Shown here: in pieces, positions 24,701 to 34,200 of the stretch | Numbering within the stretch: position 1 is the stretch's first letter | Layout of the letters: every line of letters starts with the position of its first letter | DNA from: Membranipora membranacea | Taxonomy: Eukaryota; Bryozoa; Gymnolaemata; Cheilostomatida; Membraniporidae | Assembly: GCA_914767715.1 (NCBI GenBank) | Contig: OU612072.1 | Coordinates: 8,682,001 to 8,742,000 of the forward strand | Reading direction: 5' to 3' | Length of the DNA stretch: 60,000 bases | The notes under the pieces: model-generated | What the model was told of the DNA's origin: nothing | The model's input: the letters and a program-made list of their open reading frames with translations, nothing else | The model's database searches: none | Position numbers and translations under genes: made by a program

Positions 24701-25273
24701 TGATGTTATTTGCAGGTTGAAGCAGACAAGAATGACAAATCAGTGAAGGATTTGGTTATGTTGTTGTTTGAGACCTCTTTGATGGCCTCAGGATTCACTC
24801 TAGAAGACCCACAGCTGCATGCCAGCAGAATCCACCGAATGGTCTGCCTCGGTTTAGGTATGTGTTCTATAAACTTGTCATGTTGTGAATCAAAATTGTT
24901 ATGCCACACTTGGGCAGAGTGAAGCTTCAATACGAGTTATCGACTCAATCAAGTGAGGCTAGATTGAAATGTGAAGATTAATCCCCGGATATGTTCTTAT
25001 AGCCATTCGGTTTCACGCTTGCACAACATTTCAAACCTGGTCATTGATCCGACAATTTCCCTGATATGTGCCATCTTGTTGGGGTGTTGAGTAACTAACT
25101 TGACGGCTGCGATCGTCAATTTTTACGGCTGTTGTATCAGTTTTATAATAACTTAATTCTGTATCCTTGCAGGTATTGATGAGGATGATATGCCAACAGA
25201 GGATACTGCTGAGGAAGAGATGCCTCCTCTGGAGGAGGATGATGATTCAGCTAAGATGGAGGAGGTCGACTAA
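18769..25273 (+). CDS. HSP90: Cytosolic HSP90 chaperone, 14 coding exons
   Basis: ATP-driven chaperone for kinases, receptors and other clients in the cytosol. Coding exons: 18769-18955, 19173-19324, 20040-20199, 20741-20874, 21165-21248, 21643-21864, 22195-22444, 22682-22788, 23055-23202, 23398-23523, 23732-23874, 24192-24383, 24716-24857, 25173-25273. All junctions are GT..AG and phases agree: 2148 nt, 715 aa, normal for the family. Seen: GHKL ATPase domain with catalytic Glu37 ([18 protein letters not shown]), DTGLGM (Asp83) and [13 protein letters not shown]; an acidic/lysine-rich charged linker (about residues 215-280); middle domain with [20 protein letters not shown]; dimerisation domain; terminal MEEVD that binds TPR cochaperones. 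No ER signal or KDEL, so it is the cytosolic form, not GRP94 or TRAP1. Most of its introns contain snoRNA-like elements. Start: first ATG after the 3' splice site at 18745. Confidence 0.98.
19800..19933 (+). ncRNA. H/ACA snoRNA, family A copy 1, in HSP90 intron 19325-20039
   Basis: Hairpin-H-hairpin-ACA layout. The 5' hairpin has base stem GCCA/TGGC and upper stem GAAGT/ACTTC around an internal loop. H box AGATTA (ANANNA) follows at 19864-19869. The 3' hairpin has lower stem TGTGTG/TACGCA and upper stem CTATA/TATAG. ACA is at 19928-19930, three nt before the end, about 16 nt after the upper stem as pocket geometry requires. A paralogue with the same H box, ACA and flanks lies two introns downstream. 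The rRNA target was not determined. Confidence 0.8.
20387..20517 (+). ncRNA. H/ACA snoRNA, family B copy 1, in HSP90 intron 20200-20740
   Basis: The 5' hairpin stem is GCC-A-CACTTG with CAAGTG-A-GGC, followed by H box AGACTA. The 3' hairpin has lower stem GTGAAG with CTTGCAC (one bulge) and upper stem CCGGAT/ATCCGG. ACA at 20512-20514 is followed by three nt. Exactly 15 nt separate the upper stem from ACA, the spacing of pseudouridylation pockets. Three other copies are in HSP90 introns. Confidence 0.85.
20909..21039 (+). ncRNA. H/ACA snoRNA, family A copy 2, in HSP90 intron 20875-21164
   Basis: Homologous to 19800-19933. Base stem GCCAG/CTGGC, upper stem GAAGT/ACTTC, H box AGATGA. The 3' hairpin has a strong apical stem TCCTGTGAC/GTCACAGGA, then 14 nt to ACA (21034-21036) and three terminal nt. 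The apical part of the 3' hairpin differs wholly from copy 1 while the flank GGAGATCAAGCTA is kept, as expected when structure rather than loop sequence is selected. The lower part of this hairpin pairs less clearly. Confidence 0.78.
21411..21541 (+). ncRNA. H/ACA snoRNA, family B copy 2, in HSP90 intron 21249-21642
   Basis: Same architecture as 20387-20517: GCC-A-CACTTG/CAAGTG-A-GGC, upper stem CCGGAT/ATCCGG, 15 nt, ACA at 21536-21538, then three nt. The H-box position reads AGATTG, a one-base departure from ANANNA. Pocket sequences differ from copy 1 (AAGAATCATCC on the left, TTTCATAAT on the right), so its target could differ. Confidence 0.82.
22000..22124 (+). ncRNA. Possible H/ACA snoRNA, in HSP90 intron 21865-22194
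   Basis: GTTGCC at 22003 can pair with GGCAAC near 22062, enclosing a second stem (GTTGAATAA with TTATTCTCAAC). H-box match AGAATA at 22079-22084 is followed by hairpin GTTTG..CAAAC and ACA at 22119-22121 with three nt after it. There is no paralogue to test pairing, and the spacing between the first hairpin and the H box is long. Confidence 0.38.
22516..22607 (+). ncRNA. C/D box snoRNA, copy 1, in HSP90 intron 22445-22681
   Basis: C box GTGATGA at 22526-22532 and D box CTGA at 22595-22598 are bracketed by a terminal stem GGTTGTCA with TGACAAACC. The body is almost identical to copy 2 at 22886-22976. Upstream of a D'-like CAGA, the sequence TCTTTCCCCG is complementary to CGGGGAAAGA, which I recall from the conserved peptidyl-transferase part of LSU rRNA (before AGACCCTG). 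By the D+5 rule it would direct 2'-O-methylation of a G there. Confidence 0.88.
22886..22976 (+). ncRNA. C/D box snoRNA, copy 2, in HSP90 intron 22789-23054
   Basis: C box ATGATGA (22896-22902), D box CTGA (22965-22968), terminal stem TGTGG/CCACA. The body between the boxes matches copy 1, while the terminal stem uses different bases that still pair. This is strong support for a processed C/D RNA. Same LSU rRNA antisense element as copy 1. Confidence 0.9.
23567..23651 (+). ncRNA. C/D box snoRNA, second type, in HSP90 intron 23524-23731
   Basis: C box ATGATGA at 23577-23583 and D box CTGA at 23639-23642 are enclosed by a perfect 9-bp terminal stem GTAGATATA/TATATCTAC. A C'-like GATGATG lies in the middle (near 23615-23622). 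Length about 85 nt. The candidate guide upstream of D is GATGACTCTTAATA; I could not place its target. Confidence 0.82.
23896..24072 (+). ncRNA. Possible H/ACA-like RNA, in HSP90 intron 23875-24191
   Basis: GCCAC and GTGGC can close a long 5' hairpin that contains an inner stem ACAGATA/TATCTGT, followed directly by an AGATTA H-box match near 23987. A second stem GATGTTG/CAACATC follows. The ACA and its spacing are not clean, so this is only a candidate. Confidence 0.33.
24424..24555 (+). ncRNA. H/ACA snoRNA, family B copy 3, in HSP90 intron 24384-24715
   Basis: Same 5' stem as the other B copies. The upper stem of the 3' hairpin is CCGGAT/ATCTGG, where a C-to-T change turns a G-C pair into G-U and keeps the stem. 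Fifteen nt to ACA (24550-24552) and three nt after. H-box position reads AGATTG. Confidence 0.83.
24901..25031 (+). ncRNA. H/ACA snoRNA, family B copy 4, in HSP90 intron 24858-25172
   Basis: Same architecture. The upper stem is CCGGAT/ATTCGG, with a different G-U substitution that still pairs. Fifteen nt to ACA at 25026-25028, three nt after. The right pocket TTTCACG differs from the other copies. Confidence 0.83.
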
Positions 25274-25712
25274 ACCAATGCTTCAACTACACTTACCACT
25301 AAACTATCACGTAACAAATGTATATATTTGCCGAACCAAAAAAAACCGCAATAACAAGAAAGAGAGAGTAATAGTTAACTTTGGCGTATACGCATCAGAA
25401 CAAAAGCTGCCCCTCACTGCGCAGGAGGAGCTACATGCAATTTAAAATTAAACGTTGTGTGCAATGTGTTATGTTTTAATGTTTTCCCAGAATTACTTTC
25501 TATTTTCATCGTGATCCATCCATTACATTTTTTTCGAGCTCTGCTCGTTTTTCTTCCTAATGTCAACAACAAAACACCCCCCCCCCCCCATCTGTGTGCA
25601 AGTTCTATGTTGTGTCAACCTAATTTCTCTGCTTCTGTACTATAACTACTTTTTTGAAAGTCTGTACATAATAACCACAAGCCAAACCAATAAATGTAAA
25701 AACACATAAACA
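25274..25712 (+). promoter_or_regulatory. HSP90 3' UTR with polyadenylation signal
   Basis: After the TAA (25271-25273) the sequence runs to AATAAA at 25689-25694, with cleavage expected 10-30 nt further on. A C homopolymer of about 14 nt lies near 25576-25590. Confidence 0.75.
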
Positions 25713-28700
25713 CTAAGCCATATATCTTGTCTGAAGGGGTTCATATGGAGCTGGGCGAGATTTGAAGCACTTGCTAATTGATAATTGACTAATAAATGCA
25801 GGAAAAGCTAGTCTTGTAGAAGTTGGTTGGCAGGGGGAGGAAATGGGATTTTCAAAACATCTGGCACTCGGCAGTATTATCATATTTGTTTCGCCACTAA
25901 ATAAGTCCATGGGAGTATGATGCACTTTGCTCACACGTAATGGTTTACTGGTTTGCACTGAGAAAACCTGCCAAACTGCCTTTTCATGTGGCACCACACC
26001 ATACGTATTATAGTTTCTGTTCAGACTGTGCCCAAATTCAGGATGGGAAAATGGTTGATAATGATATGCTATCCAAGCGCAGTATGAACGGTTAAATTAC
26101 ACCTATCACGGGTATCGGCTAGTAATACTGAACATCTTTAGTCATTGAACCAGTTCTTATGGTGGTCATTTCCTTCGATATTGGCACCGAATTTTGAAAA
26201 GAATGATCTGAACCAGTGTTCTGTATAACATGGGAATAGAAGCAGCATACAGGACAGTCCTCACTAATATTAGGGGAGACTTCGTCCAAGCTGGGGTTAA
26301 GTTCCCTCCCATATCCCCTTGTCTCTTTATTTCTGATAGGCTTTGCTTTTCATCATAAACCACTTGTATCATTCATTGGGCTTTGCACAGCAAAATATGG
26401 CACAGGAAGCAATTGCTCGTAAAACTGGCAACAGTGTTCAAAACATGTCATACTCATATGATTGGTAGGTCCGTCAGTCAACCTCAGGACCTATGCATCC
26501 ATACATGTGGTCTTGCATGGTGTCTTTGCAGCTATTCTTTCCTGAGTTGGACATAAGCAATTGAGTCCTGATAATTTGTAACATAGGGAGCAAGCAATGT
26601 GTTCATTGGAGCAAGTCTTGTAGGCTTGTTGCATCAATGAACTAAACCTTAGTTCATTGGTTGCATGATTGGTAGGCTTTTATGTTACATGATTGTTGCT
26701 TTTATGATAGGCTTGTTGCATGATTCATCTACTCTTGTATGAACAAAAATGAAATGATAAGTAACCAATCAATGCTCCTCAAGCTTTGATTGCCCAATCA
26801 GATAGTGATGAACACGACAGTGTACCCACTATATGCTTTTGTTTCTATTTCCGGAACTGACACTGAATAATATCATCAACTATAAGTTAAAAGAGCCATT
26901 GCAAAATCTGGAATGTTACTATGAATGGTTAGGTTTATTTTTCTGCCTGAAATGTGTAACCAAGAATTACTATAGCCAGTATAGCTACTTCAGCACTCTG
27001 TGGGTCAGTATTATATGGCAACATTGACTCGCGAATGATACTAAATAACCACAACCAACCATTTCATTAGTGATTACTAATAATGAAATAGTCTAAAGTT
27101 CATTGATTTGAGTTTGACTGATCCACAGGCACATGATGTGGCACATGGCATTGAAAATTGGTTTTACTTTCTTCTCTGTGTTGTCATTCATTTTTAGTTT
27201 GCTCCGAGTCCATTGTATTCACATACACCTTATTACTCTTATTTTTTGTTATAATTGTAACTGTAAGGTGGAAGGCAAAGCTGACGCCTAACACATAGAA
27301 CTAGACTTGCTGTAGTGTAACGCAGTAACTACAGTGAAACAGGCCACAAGGAAGGTGATGGTTGTCACTCTGTTGGCTAGAGGGAATGTTTTGATATATA
27401 ACGGTTCCTAGTCCATGAAAATCAAAGGTTAGAGTGTATTGATATCCATCTGAGTAGGCCTATTTTGTTTTGTTGTTTTGAAATTCTCTGGATCTACAAA
27501 AAGGCCTTACATCTGAATACATTGTCTCAAGACTGCCTCACAACGTCTCAAAGACTGTCTTAGTAAATCCGGGGAGGGTGGTAAGACAGTCTTAAGGCGT
27601 TGAACAATTAACACATTACAAATCAGTAATCTGGTGATAGGTTATGGTTCTCTAAACCAGTTGGGTGAGGCTATTTATAACTGCCATCACGACATGGGGA
27701 TAAGTGATTGCTCTATAGTAGCTAACAAACAATTGCCCGCAATTTGTATAGGCTACTTATAAAAAAGAGGACAAAGCAATCAATAGTTGGCTTGCGATGC
27801 ATTTTGCTCGATTTGACAACAATATTTTGCTCGGACAGCAAATTAAATGTCCGTAGCCTACAAGCCTCGACATATGACTATGCATGCTTCTGTTTGTACT
27901 GATCCTGTACAGCCCACTGGCTCGCAACCTTGTAACTCAGGTAACAGGAGTTTCAAAACTTTGATATAGCTGGTACTCTGTAATACTGCACATTAGCTTC
28001 ACATGCCTCCGTATTGAAATTTAGGACTCTGTAGGCCTACCCTTGAATTTTGATGTTTGGTACAGGTGATCGACTAAGGACGAGCTTGCAAGCTCAAGGA
28101 GCAATGGGATTCTGACAGTGTAAGCACATGCCTGACACGGGTTCAGTATCAACCACATTGCAAATTTACAGATGCTAAAATTAGTCACGCAACCTACATG
28201 AGTGCTAGTCACGAGGGACTATCCTGTGCGCCCCCTCGTCCTGTTTTTACTCCAAGTTTGTCATCCAAATCATTGATCTATCAGTCAGAACACAACTTCC
28301 AAAAGGGCAAAGCTGCTCCCTCATTTCGTTACATCAACATCTTGGGTTATTGCATCCTGTCTGAAATCAACTTGTACGCTTATCGATACTCATGCTCAGA
28401 GGGATCCTTGAGCTGGGAGATGCATTTAACCAAAATATTGGTGTTCCTCTTTTGGTCCTCCACTTTCTCAAATCCTACACTCGGTGATATTATTACTTCA
28501 TAAAGCAGTGAACAATCAGAGAAAAACCATCTATGGATATAATTATCAAAAGGATTGTTTCTAATTCCAGATGTCAGATTCACGTAGAGAGGAGACAACT
28601 ACTCGCCAATCACTCGCATAACTTGTAAAACAATCCGCTGCAGGACTATCACAGGTTTGTGGTACCAGTAGATTTTTACGCTTTTGTCCATCGTACATTT

Positions 28701-30974
28701 CCATTTGAAATACCAAAGTGGATAATTATTCCTCTTCTAACAGAAATACTGCACTCAGTAAAAGATATAAAACAATGCTGCATAAATCATATTCAGAACG
28801 TTTGATTATTGATTATTATTATTAGCTGGTGTAAATCTATGTTTTTGTGCTCACAAATAATCAGTTGTTACGATACTAGATAATAGGTTCCCAAGAGAAA
28901 ATATTTTCATTCCAATTTTATCCCATATAAAATTGGAATTTCACACAATAAATAATTCGTCAATTTTGGCATTGCGATGGATGTAGTAATAATTATAGGG
29001 TCCTCAGTCTGTGCAGTTTCCATGTAACAGACAGACAAGTAGATTGAACATAATCACTTCCTCATAAGCTGAGAAATACAATACAACACTGCTGTAGCTA
29101 TACCTGTAACTGTAACTATTAACTGTAACTATTACATTGACATGACAACTCAAATTAAGAATATACTAATAAGCTGTGGTCGATACCAGTGTTTATAGTA
29201 TCGTGTGGTCAGAGCTGCCTGTTCAGAATAAACATTCACAGCAAGCAGTTGGATGCGATCCAACTTATTGGTCTCGGTAAATTATTTTGAATGACTTTAT
29301 GTCCTGGATTAGCGGATAACAAAGAATCATCTTACGGATATGAAAAGGCTCATGGTTTGTTTTATTCACTCTTATATTAAAATACAGGTAGAATAATAAT
29401 AATCCAATTATTAAGGAAGTAGGCTATCATAATAACAAAGAAATTTGATCCTAGGTCCTTGATCAATTTTGACCTATTTGCCTGGTCACTGCAACTACGA
29501 ATGCAGGGAAAGCAATAAAACTTGAAATAATGCAATCCCCATAGTCATTTCTAATTGTAAATCCATCAGATCTATACAGGGCAGGAGATAGCGGTAGCAG
29601 TCATAATATCATTAATCTTTTACCAGTTAGTATCTTATGTGAGTTGAATGTACGAGATATATATAGCAATTATTCACTGCCTAGTGTCACGTAGTAAGAT
29701 ATATCCTTACTCTGTGATGGTGTCAAACATGGCAACCTCTAGGGACTGTTAGAATCGTCACCGCTTACATTGCTTTAAGTCTAAACAATACAATGACGGC
29801 AGAAATGTACAATTATTGCACTGATTTCCCCAGTGCTGCTGCAGCTTTCGCAGAAAACCGATAAAATAACCTAATACTGGTGTCATCCGGTGTCATCAGT
29901 ATCAGACTGACTTTCTGTTTGATCTTTTATTGTCAGACTGATCAATGATGCACCCTATAATCCAAACATTGTCTGCATTGTCTTTAAAACACACAGACAA
30001 GATATTATAATATGTGACATCCCACATGATTTGAAGCCTAACATGACAATATTATAACAGATTTGACGTATAAATGCCATGATCCAATGTGCCTGCATTT
30101 AGAGTTTGAACTCACAAGTAGAAAGGGCAGAAGGGGAACGACCAGACTGCTGACAATTTGGATCAAACCTGTTCTAGCTAGACACTGTGAGACTATGTAG
30201 TAAGCTGACAGCGCTTTGGTTGATGAACTAAAGTAGGCACAGTTGTTGGATTTATTAAATGATTACTTAAGGATCATGGATTGTCGCAGACTAATAAAGT
30301 ACGAGAAGCCACTCTCAGTCGCTTACCTCATAGTCGACTTCATGTTGCCAACTAGCCTGTAATTTAGTTGTTCATCGAGGAGGCGAGCAGTGTGGGTACA
30401 CTGGTTACTGTTCACAAATATAGGACAACATAGGAATATGGGTTGTCAGGTATGCATCTTTTTGGTATGATGGTGTAAATCTATCGCTATAAGTCAAGTA
30501 AAATATTGGGCTAATTATAACACTTCAACCTTGTAGCCAATATTTTGTGTCCTGATAGTGATTGCTCTCATCAAGGGCACTTTTCTGCAAAAGATAATCG
30601 TGTAGAATAACGAATGTAAATCAGACGCTATCTCCGATAGAACATTATAAATCATACGATATTTTCGATAGTAACATATTTAGGTTCGTACAATGGTTGG
30701 TTGCACTCTTGTTTAATGCTCTACATAATTACTATTATTTATTATGGTGGGCTGGGTAGGAGTAAGCTTATTGCCAGGTTACAGATCTATAGGTAACTAA
30801 GTGAGTGTGTCAGTTCATTACTACTGAGTTTGTACAATTTAAGCCTAGAGTTATCATCAACACTAGTTCTGATCTTAAAGTAGTGGCTCTTGACATTCTA
30901 CATGATAAGAACTGTGATTTTTCTATGTTTACTAAATTGTATTGTAATGTTGTAATTTGCAAGTTTATGGTGTG
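25713..30974. other. Intergenic region between HSP90 and the mannosidase gene
   Basis: No gene is supported. A short palindrome near 27541-27603 (AAAGACTGTCTTA with TAAGACAGTCTT) looks like a minimal foldback element. Fragments resembling the TTGCCTG..GATCAAAC MITE ends occur near 29455-29500 and 30100-30180. A minus-strand open frame of 94 codons near 25713-25997 has no recognisable domain. The mannosidase promoter and any non-coding first exon should lie in the distal part but were not located. Confidence 0.5.
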
Positions 30975-30978
30975 TTAT

Positions 30979-31126
30979 ATAGTGCGGTGGATAGGGGATT
31001 GGTCTTCAATCGAGAGGTCGTGTTAAATTCTTGGCGGAACACGTTGGTGTAACCTCAAATTCTCCTGTGTCCCATCAGGATCCAGTCCGTACATCCGAAC
31101 TGTTACCAGAAAAAAAACCAACCAAC
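30979..31126 (+). mobile_element. tRNA-derived SINE fragment
   Basis: AGTGCGGTGGATAGGGGATTGGTCTTCAATCGAGAGGTCGTGT-like sequence at about 30981-31024 follows the layout of a tRNA 5' half with a box-A-like TGCGGTGGATAGGGG. The later GGTCGTGTTAAATTC is a degenerate box B (consensus GGTTCGANTCC). A non-tRNA body and an A-rich tail (AGAAAAAAAACC near 31108) follow. Too degenerate and too long for a functional tRNA gene. Confidence 0.65.
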
Positions 31127-31232
31127 ATGAAGATTTCACACTGGGTATCACAGGGTATTGAGACTGTAAATGGACGCGAGTTTTATATAGTGACATATTT
31201 GTTTTGACTTTTGACAGTGTCTGCAGAGGAGG

Positions 31233-34200
31233 ATGCTCCGATATGTCGGATGTAGAGGGAAGCGAGTACTGCCGGTGTTAGGGATAGTAGCTGTGATTGT
31301 GACTCTCTTTATTATATACTATCACAGACAGACAAATGCTGATGCGGGGCTTGACGCCAAAGGTAAGTGGGAAGCATATTTGTAGTCATACTATTCAAAG
31401 ACTATTTCTGACAGGGTGAAATCATACTTCATCGATAACAGCGAATGATCAATTATGAGCAATTATTGACATCTATGAGACAAGAACATCCCGTGTAGTA
31501 AGTGCTGCGGTGTAGAAGTGGAATAGGCTTAAGGTAGTCTGCAAACAGGAAGTGCTAGAGCCTTTGTGTGCTGCCCATGACATCGTGTGACATGCAGGCC
31601 CTTAGTTCTAGGGGAGGCATGCAGGCACTGCCTCCCCTACAAAGCTGAATACAGTGGCCAAGAAACACAAATTGAATATATAATAGGCTCCTTCCATTTG
31701 CTAGTTACATGCCTTAAATTGCTTACAGCACCCCTCCTGGTGATGCCTCGGACATTTGTCTCCCCTACCAGTGTTTCTATACTACGGCCCTGCATTGATA
31801 ACGATAGCCCGATCTGTTCTCCAGAGAGAGATAATTGATCACTTATCGATAATCTGACTTTTCAATTTCTGTGAATAAGTGCACTCTATATGGTAAAGAA
31901 AGAAGCAGGTAGTGCAAAGATATATTGACTCTTGATGCTGATGATGGAATATAATGCCCACATTTTTGACAGTTTCTGAAATGTTCATTTTTTCTCCAAA
32001 TTGCACTATGCCTGTTGATACAAGAAGTTTGATTCTCATAAATGACACATGCCTCCTCTTTTGCAAAACTGTTATCAGTATTTGGTTCTAAGAATATTGA
32101 CTCAACTTCTAAATTCAAATCTTAGGACTTTTTCGAATTTTGGAATGTAGGTTTTTATGTATGCGTAACCACTCGAGTCTTGAGAATTGCCGCTCTTAGA
32201 TTGAGGCAATTCTGCAAAGTCCCCCAATGCCTTGAAAGACAGTGGACTGTAGAGTGCAGACCCTTACTGCATGCTTACTAACACTTCCTAGACTGTACAA
32301 ACTTAGTAGTACCAGCTTAGACTTGTTCAAGCGGCCATGGGAACAAGGCTAGTACTAGCTAGTGGATATTCTAGTAGTACGTAAGGCTAGTACTAGCTAG
32401 TGGATATTCTAGTAGTACGTAGTTTTCAAGCCTAATTGATCAGAAATGCCATAATTATATTATAGGTACCAGTCTGCTAAGATCAGGGGACAACTCATTG
32501 GGTTTAGTTATTACTGATAGTACTAGTGATTCTGATTCTGTCTACTGTAAGTGCCTACACTACAGGCCCGTAGTTCTAGGGGAGGCAGGGAGACACTGCC
32601 TCCCCTAGACAGCTAAATAAGGTTGATTAAAACAAATTAATTGGATAATCGATGCTATAAACAGCTCCTTTGGATTTCCTTTTGCTATTCATATAACCTG
32701 AGCTGCTTTGGGGAGGTTGCAGCACCCCCCTAGTGATGTTTTGAACCTGTGTTAGCTTTTTGTCTCCCCTGAAATTTTTCTTAGCTACAGCCCTGCACTA
32801 CAGCCAGACATTGGTATCTCTGTACCAGCATATTCTTCTAACTCACTGGTCATTCTTACTAACAGCTGTTATCAATATAGTATACCTGGTTCAAGCAAGT
32901 GTACCTACATGATAAAACCATTATATTTTAAACATTATATTTTTCATAATATTCATGTTGTTCAGCGCTGTAGCATATATATTCTAGCCCAGTGAAAGTA
33001 TAATGCTTTGATGAATGCTGCCAGATAATCCCATGCCGTGAGTCTGACACCATTCAACCCAAGTTATGTATTGAAATAAAACAATAACATGCAATTATTT
33101 ATATTTGCACCCCCCTCCCCCGGCATGGTTCGAATGCTAAAACTAACATGCAATATGATTTTGCTTTACCTGTCATTTTAGTATAAAATAAAGAGACCAA
33201 TCTCCAAATTTAATAAGATCCATGCTGTCAACTTGACTCAATCAGCTACAGATTTGAAAAGAGAGATGAGATATGTCCGCGTATGTACGCGTATGCATGC
33301 GTATGTACCCATACGTACGTGTGTACGTATGTGTACATACATGGGTGTACGTGTATGTATGTACGCGTATGTATGTACGAGTATGTATGTACGTGCATGT
33401 ATGTACATGTATGAATGACGTGGTTTTGTATTCAAGGGAGTGAGGTACACAACTACTCCCCACTTATATCCGAATTTGGTGCTGATGGCCTCAACCTGTC
33501 TCTGCCTTTTATAAATCCAGCAAAAAGTTTGAGCATAGTTGAGTAGAGTTTAATTGCTTCAGATACTGTCCTATTCCTTAATTTATAAAACATTTCTGTG
33601 TATTTCAGACTCTGCTGATAGGAGAGTATATATACAAAGAGCTCCTATTCCTTTGATATCAAGTGAACTTGTGGACGACTCACAAACTAAAGGACAGCTC
33701 CTTGAGGTAAGTAGTCCAGCAAACCGTAGTTTGCTTTTACTTAGAATTTTCGCTAATTTAAATTATCTTGCATAATACCCTGCTATAGAGAGTTATATCC
33801 CATAATTCTCTGTTGTATGGAGTTATCATCTTGTGCGGGGCTCACTCTCATTATCAACTGCTTGATTTTTTTATTGGAGTCGATTTTTAGGGACTGTAAG
33901 TCTTAATTGAATTAAACATGTGATAAACTTGAACCTCCATGAAAAAGCAAAATATGAGTAATAATGCATCCAAGATGTGACGACTATGACAATGACAATG
34001 AAGTATTCAGTATCTTCAATAATACTGTCAAAGATGTAGTGCTGGGCTTATTATAGAAATGTCACATTCAATTTAGGATAATGGTAGAGGAAGGGAGGAG
34101 GCTCCGCTTCCAGCAGCAAAGAACATCAAACCCAGAAAATACCACAAACCAGCAGTATCAGACGATGCCAGTGTGCGCAGCAATCTCCCCAATCAGCTTA

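Noticed and set aside
20200-25031. HSP90 intronic repeats as MITEs or tRNA-like SINEs
   Set aside because: They have snoRNA boxes, conserved stem-to-ACA spacing and pairing-preserving changes, and were seen only inside HSP90 introns in this window. No terminal repeats or target duplications.
25713-25997. 94-codon minus-strand gene downstream of HSP90
   Set aside because: No domain, no splice partners, overlaps the expected HSP90 3' end; cannot be supported.
30979-31030. Functional tRNA gene
   Set aside because: Box B is degenerate, no acceptor stem pairs, and a long non-tRNA body follows; read as a SINE.
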